A stretch of DNA of 17,067 nt from Alphaproteobacteria bacterium UBA685 (GTDB lineage Bacteria > Pseudomonadota > Alphaproteobacteria > Puniceispirillales > Puniceispirillaceae). Both the position numbers and the translations under genes were made by a program. The notes under the pieces are model-generated. The model had not been told where the DNA came from and ran no database searches. It saw only the letters and a program-made list of their open reading frames with translations. How positions within the stretch are numbered: position 1 is the first letter of the stretch; the number at the start of each line of letters is the position of its first letter. Of the stretch, positions 15,599 to 17,067 are shown one piece after another. Location of the stretch: the NCBI GenBank assembly GCA_002299005.1, contig DBMZ01000063.1, forward strand, positions 26,512 to 43,578, read 5' to 3'.

Positions 15599-17067
15599 AT
15601 GACACAAGATGGCGCACATGAAAATCCCGAAAAGCAACTCGCAAACCGCACAGCAGAGCCTGCGGTCTATGATTTGCAAACCAAATTCAGCCCCAATGGC
15701 GACCAGCCAGCGGCAATTGCTGAATTACTAGAAGGGGTTAGCAATGATGAGCGTGATCAGGTTCTGCTTGGCGTCACAGGCTCTGGCAAGACCTTTACCA
15801 TTGCCCATGTCATCCGCGAATCAAAAAGACCTGCCCTAATATTAGCGCCAAACAAGACATTAGCCGCCCAGCTTTATGGCGAGATGAGGTCTTTGTTTCC
15901 CAATAATGCGGTCGAATATTTTGTCTCTTATTACGATTATTATCAGCCCGAAGCCTATGTGCCGCGCTCTGATACTTATATTGAAAAAGAATCATCTATC
16001 AATGAGCAGATTGACCGTATGCGCCACTCTGCGACCAGATCTCTGCTTGAGCGTGATGATGTGATTATCGTTGCCTCTGTGTCTTGCATCTATGGCATCG
16101 GGTCGGTTGAGACCTATTCGACGATGACGTTCAAAATCAAACTGGAAGATGAATTTGAGCGCCAATCCCTGTTGCGCCGCCTGACAGAATTACAATATCG
16201 CCGCAATGATCTGAGTTTCGTGCGTGGTACCTTCCGTGTGCGCGGTGATAATATCGAGATTTTCCCCGCCCACTTTGAAGATAGAGCGTGGCGCATATCG
16301 CTGTTTGGTGATGAGGTTGAAAGCATCCATGAGTTTGACCCGCTAACAGGCGAAAAAACAGCCAATCTTGAGCAGATAACGATCTTTGCGAACTCGCATT
16401 ATGTGACCCCGCGCCCGACCTTGCAACAAGCGGTGAAGTTGATTGGCAAAGAGCTAAAAGAGACCTTAACCACCTTCAATGAGACAGGTAAATTGCTAGA
16501 GGCACAACGCCTTGAACAGCGCACCAAATTCGATCTAGAGATGATTGAGGCGACAGGTAGCTGTAACGGGATTGAAAATTATTCCCGCTATCTCTCCGGG
16601 CGACAGCAAGGGGAACCACCGCCGACCTTGTTTGAATATCTGCCAGAAAATGCGCTTCTTATCATTGATGAAAGCCATGTCACCGTGCCGCAAATTGGCG
16701 CGATGTACAAAGGTGACTTTGCGCGCAAAACAACTTTGTCGAACTATGGATTCCGCCTGCCATCTTGCTTGGATAACAGGCCGCTGAAATTCGAAGAATG
16801 GGAGCAGTTTCGCCCGCAAACGATCTTTGTCTCAGCCACCCCCGGCACGTGGGAGCTTGACCAGACCCAAGGCACATTTGTTGAACAGATTGTCCGCCCA
16901 ACAGGCCTGATAGACCCTGTCTGCCTTATTCGCCCGACCGAGACACAGGTGGATGATATCATCGCAGAATCGCGCCAAGCCGCCCTTGATGGCACGCGCG
17001 TTCTTATCACCGTCTTGACCAAGAAAATGGCCGAAGCGCTAACCGAATATATGCATGAGGCCGGCAT
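15599..17067 (+). CDS. uvrB: Excinuclease ABC subunit UvrB, N-terminal 489 codons (3' end outside window)
   Basis: The frame starts at ATG 15599 and stays open to the window end; an in-frame TAA at 15587-15589 excludes any earlier start. AGG three bases before the ATG is a poor ribosome site. UvrB receives damaged DNA from UvrA and positions UvrC for incision. Visible motifs are [11 protein letters not shown] (30-40), Walker A GVTGSGKT (58-65), [14 protein letters not shown] (82-95), the strand-gripping beta-hairpin region [20 protein letters not shown] (109-128) with [22 protein letters not shown] (158-168), DESHVTVPQ (357-365, the helicase motif II), and FVSATPG (410-416). About 180 residues of the usual ~670, including helicase motifs V-VI and the UvrC-binding tail, lie beyond the window. 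The N-terminus has about 20 extra polar residues compared with compact homologues. Confidence 0.98.
   Translation, partial: MTQDGAHENPEKQLANRTAEPAVYDLQTKFSPNGDQPAAIAELLEGVSNDERDQVLLGVTGSGKTFTIAHVIRESKRPALILAPNKTLAAQLYGEMRSLFPNNAVEYFVSYYDYYQPEAYVPRSDTYIEKESSINEQIDRMRHSATRSLLERDDVIIVASVSCIYGIGSVETYSTMTFKIKLEDEFERQSLLRRLTELQYRRNDLSFVRGTFRVRGDNIEIFPAHFEDRAWRISLFGDEVESIHEFDPLTGEKTANLEQITIFANSHYVTPRPTLQQAVKLIGKELKETLTTFNETGKLLEAQRLEQRTKFDLEMIEATGSCNGIENYSRYLSGRQQGEPPPTLFEYLPENALLIIDESHVTVPQIGAMYKGDFARKTTLSNYGFRLPSCLDNRPLKFEEWEQFRPQTIFVSATPGTWELDQTQGTFVEQIVRPTGLIDPVCLIRPTETQVDDIIAESRQAALDGTRVLITVLTKKMAEALTEYMHEAG

Overview
This window looks like core chromosome of an alphaproteobacterium. The reasons are the order greA-carB-carA, then divergent yqeY-dnaG-rpoD, the tRNA with anticodon CAT just after rpoD, an ELM1-family protein, and a large sigma-70 with an acidic insert. 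Base composition is moderate, with frequent GAT/GGC/GCC/CGC codons. A marine SAR116-like lineage would fit, but that is only an inference. I see no transposase, integrase, CRISPR array, toxin-antitoxin pair or phage gene, and I do not think a new multi-gene system is hidden here. The points of interest are small, non-coding ones.

Left part (1-4687). The C-terminal piece of a hydantoinase/oxoprolinase-family protein (+) faces a four-helix DUF1761 membrane protein (-) across a short tandem repeat. A Tat-exported methionine-sulfoxide reductase catalytic subunit (msrP, +) faces an ELM1-family protein (-), and their stop codons overlap in a CTAG. An Lrp/AsnC regulator (+) follows an AT-rich region with a 24-bp palindrome and a 16-bp-period direct repeat. 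It faces greA (-) across a duplicated copy of the greA tail.

Middle (4688-9668). carA and carB (-) encode the two subunits of carbamoyl-phosphate synthetase, three bases apart and probably translationally coupled. They are followed by greA, whose leader contains a strong hairpin behind an extended -10 promoter. About 336 bases separate carA from the divergent yqeY.

Right part (9669-17067). yqeY, a terminator, dnaG, a perfect stem-loop, rpoD and a tRNA (most likely tRNA-Ile2 with anticodon CAT) form the counterpart of the macromolecular-synthesis operon (rpsU-dnaG-rpoD in E. coli). A bidirectional terminator separates them from a class-I aminotransferase (-). The window ends inside uvrB (+), whose first 489 codons are present.

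The genes cover pyrimidine/arginine precursor synthesis (CarAB), transcription (RpoD, GreA, Lrp), replication priming (DnaG), excision repair (UvrB), amino-acid metabolism and periplasmic protein repair. Four start codons needed judgement. For carA, rpoD and the aminotransferase I chose internal ATGs over the longest open frame, on Shine-Dalgarno position. The ELM1-family gene starts at a GTG.
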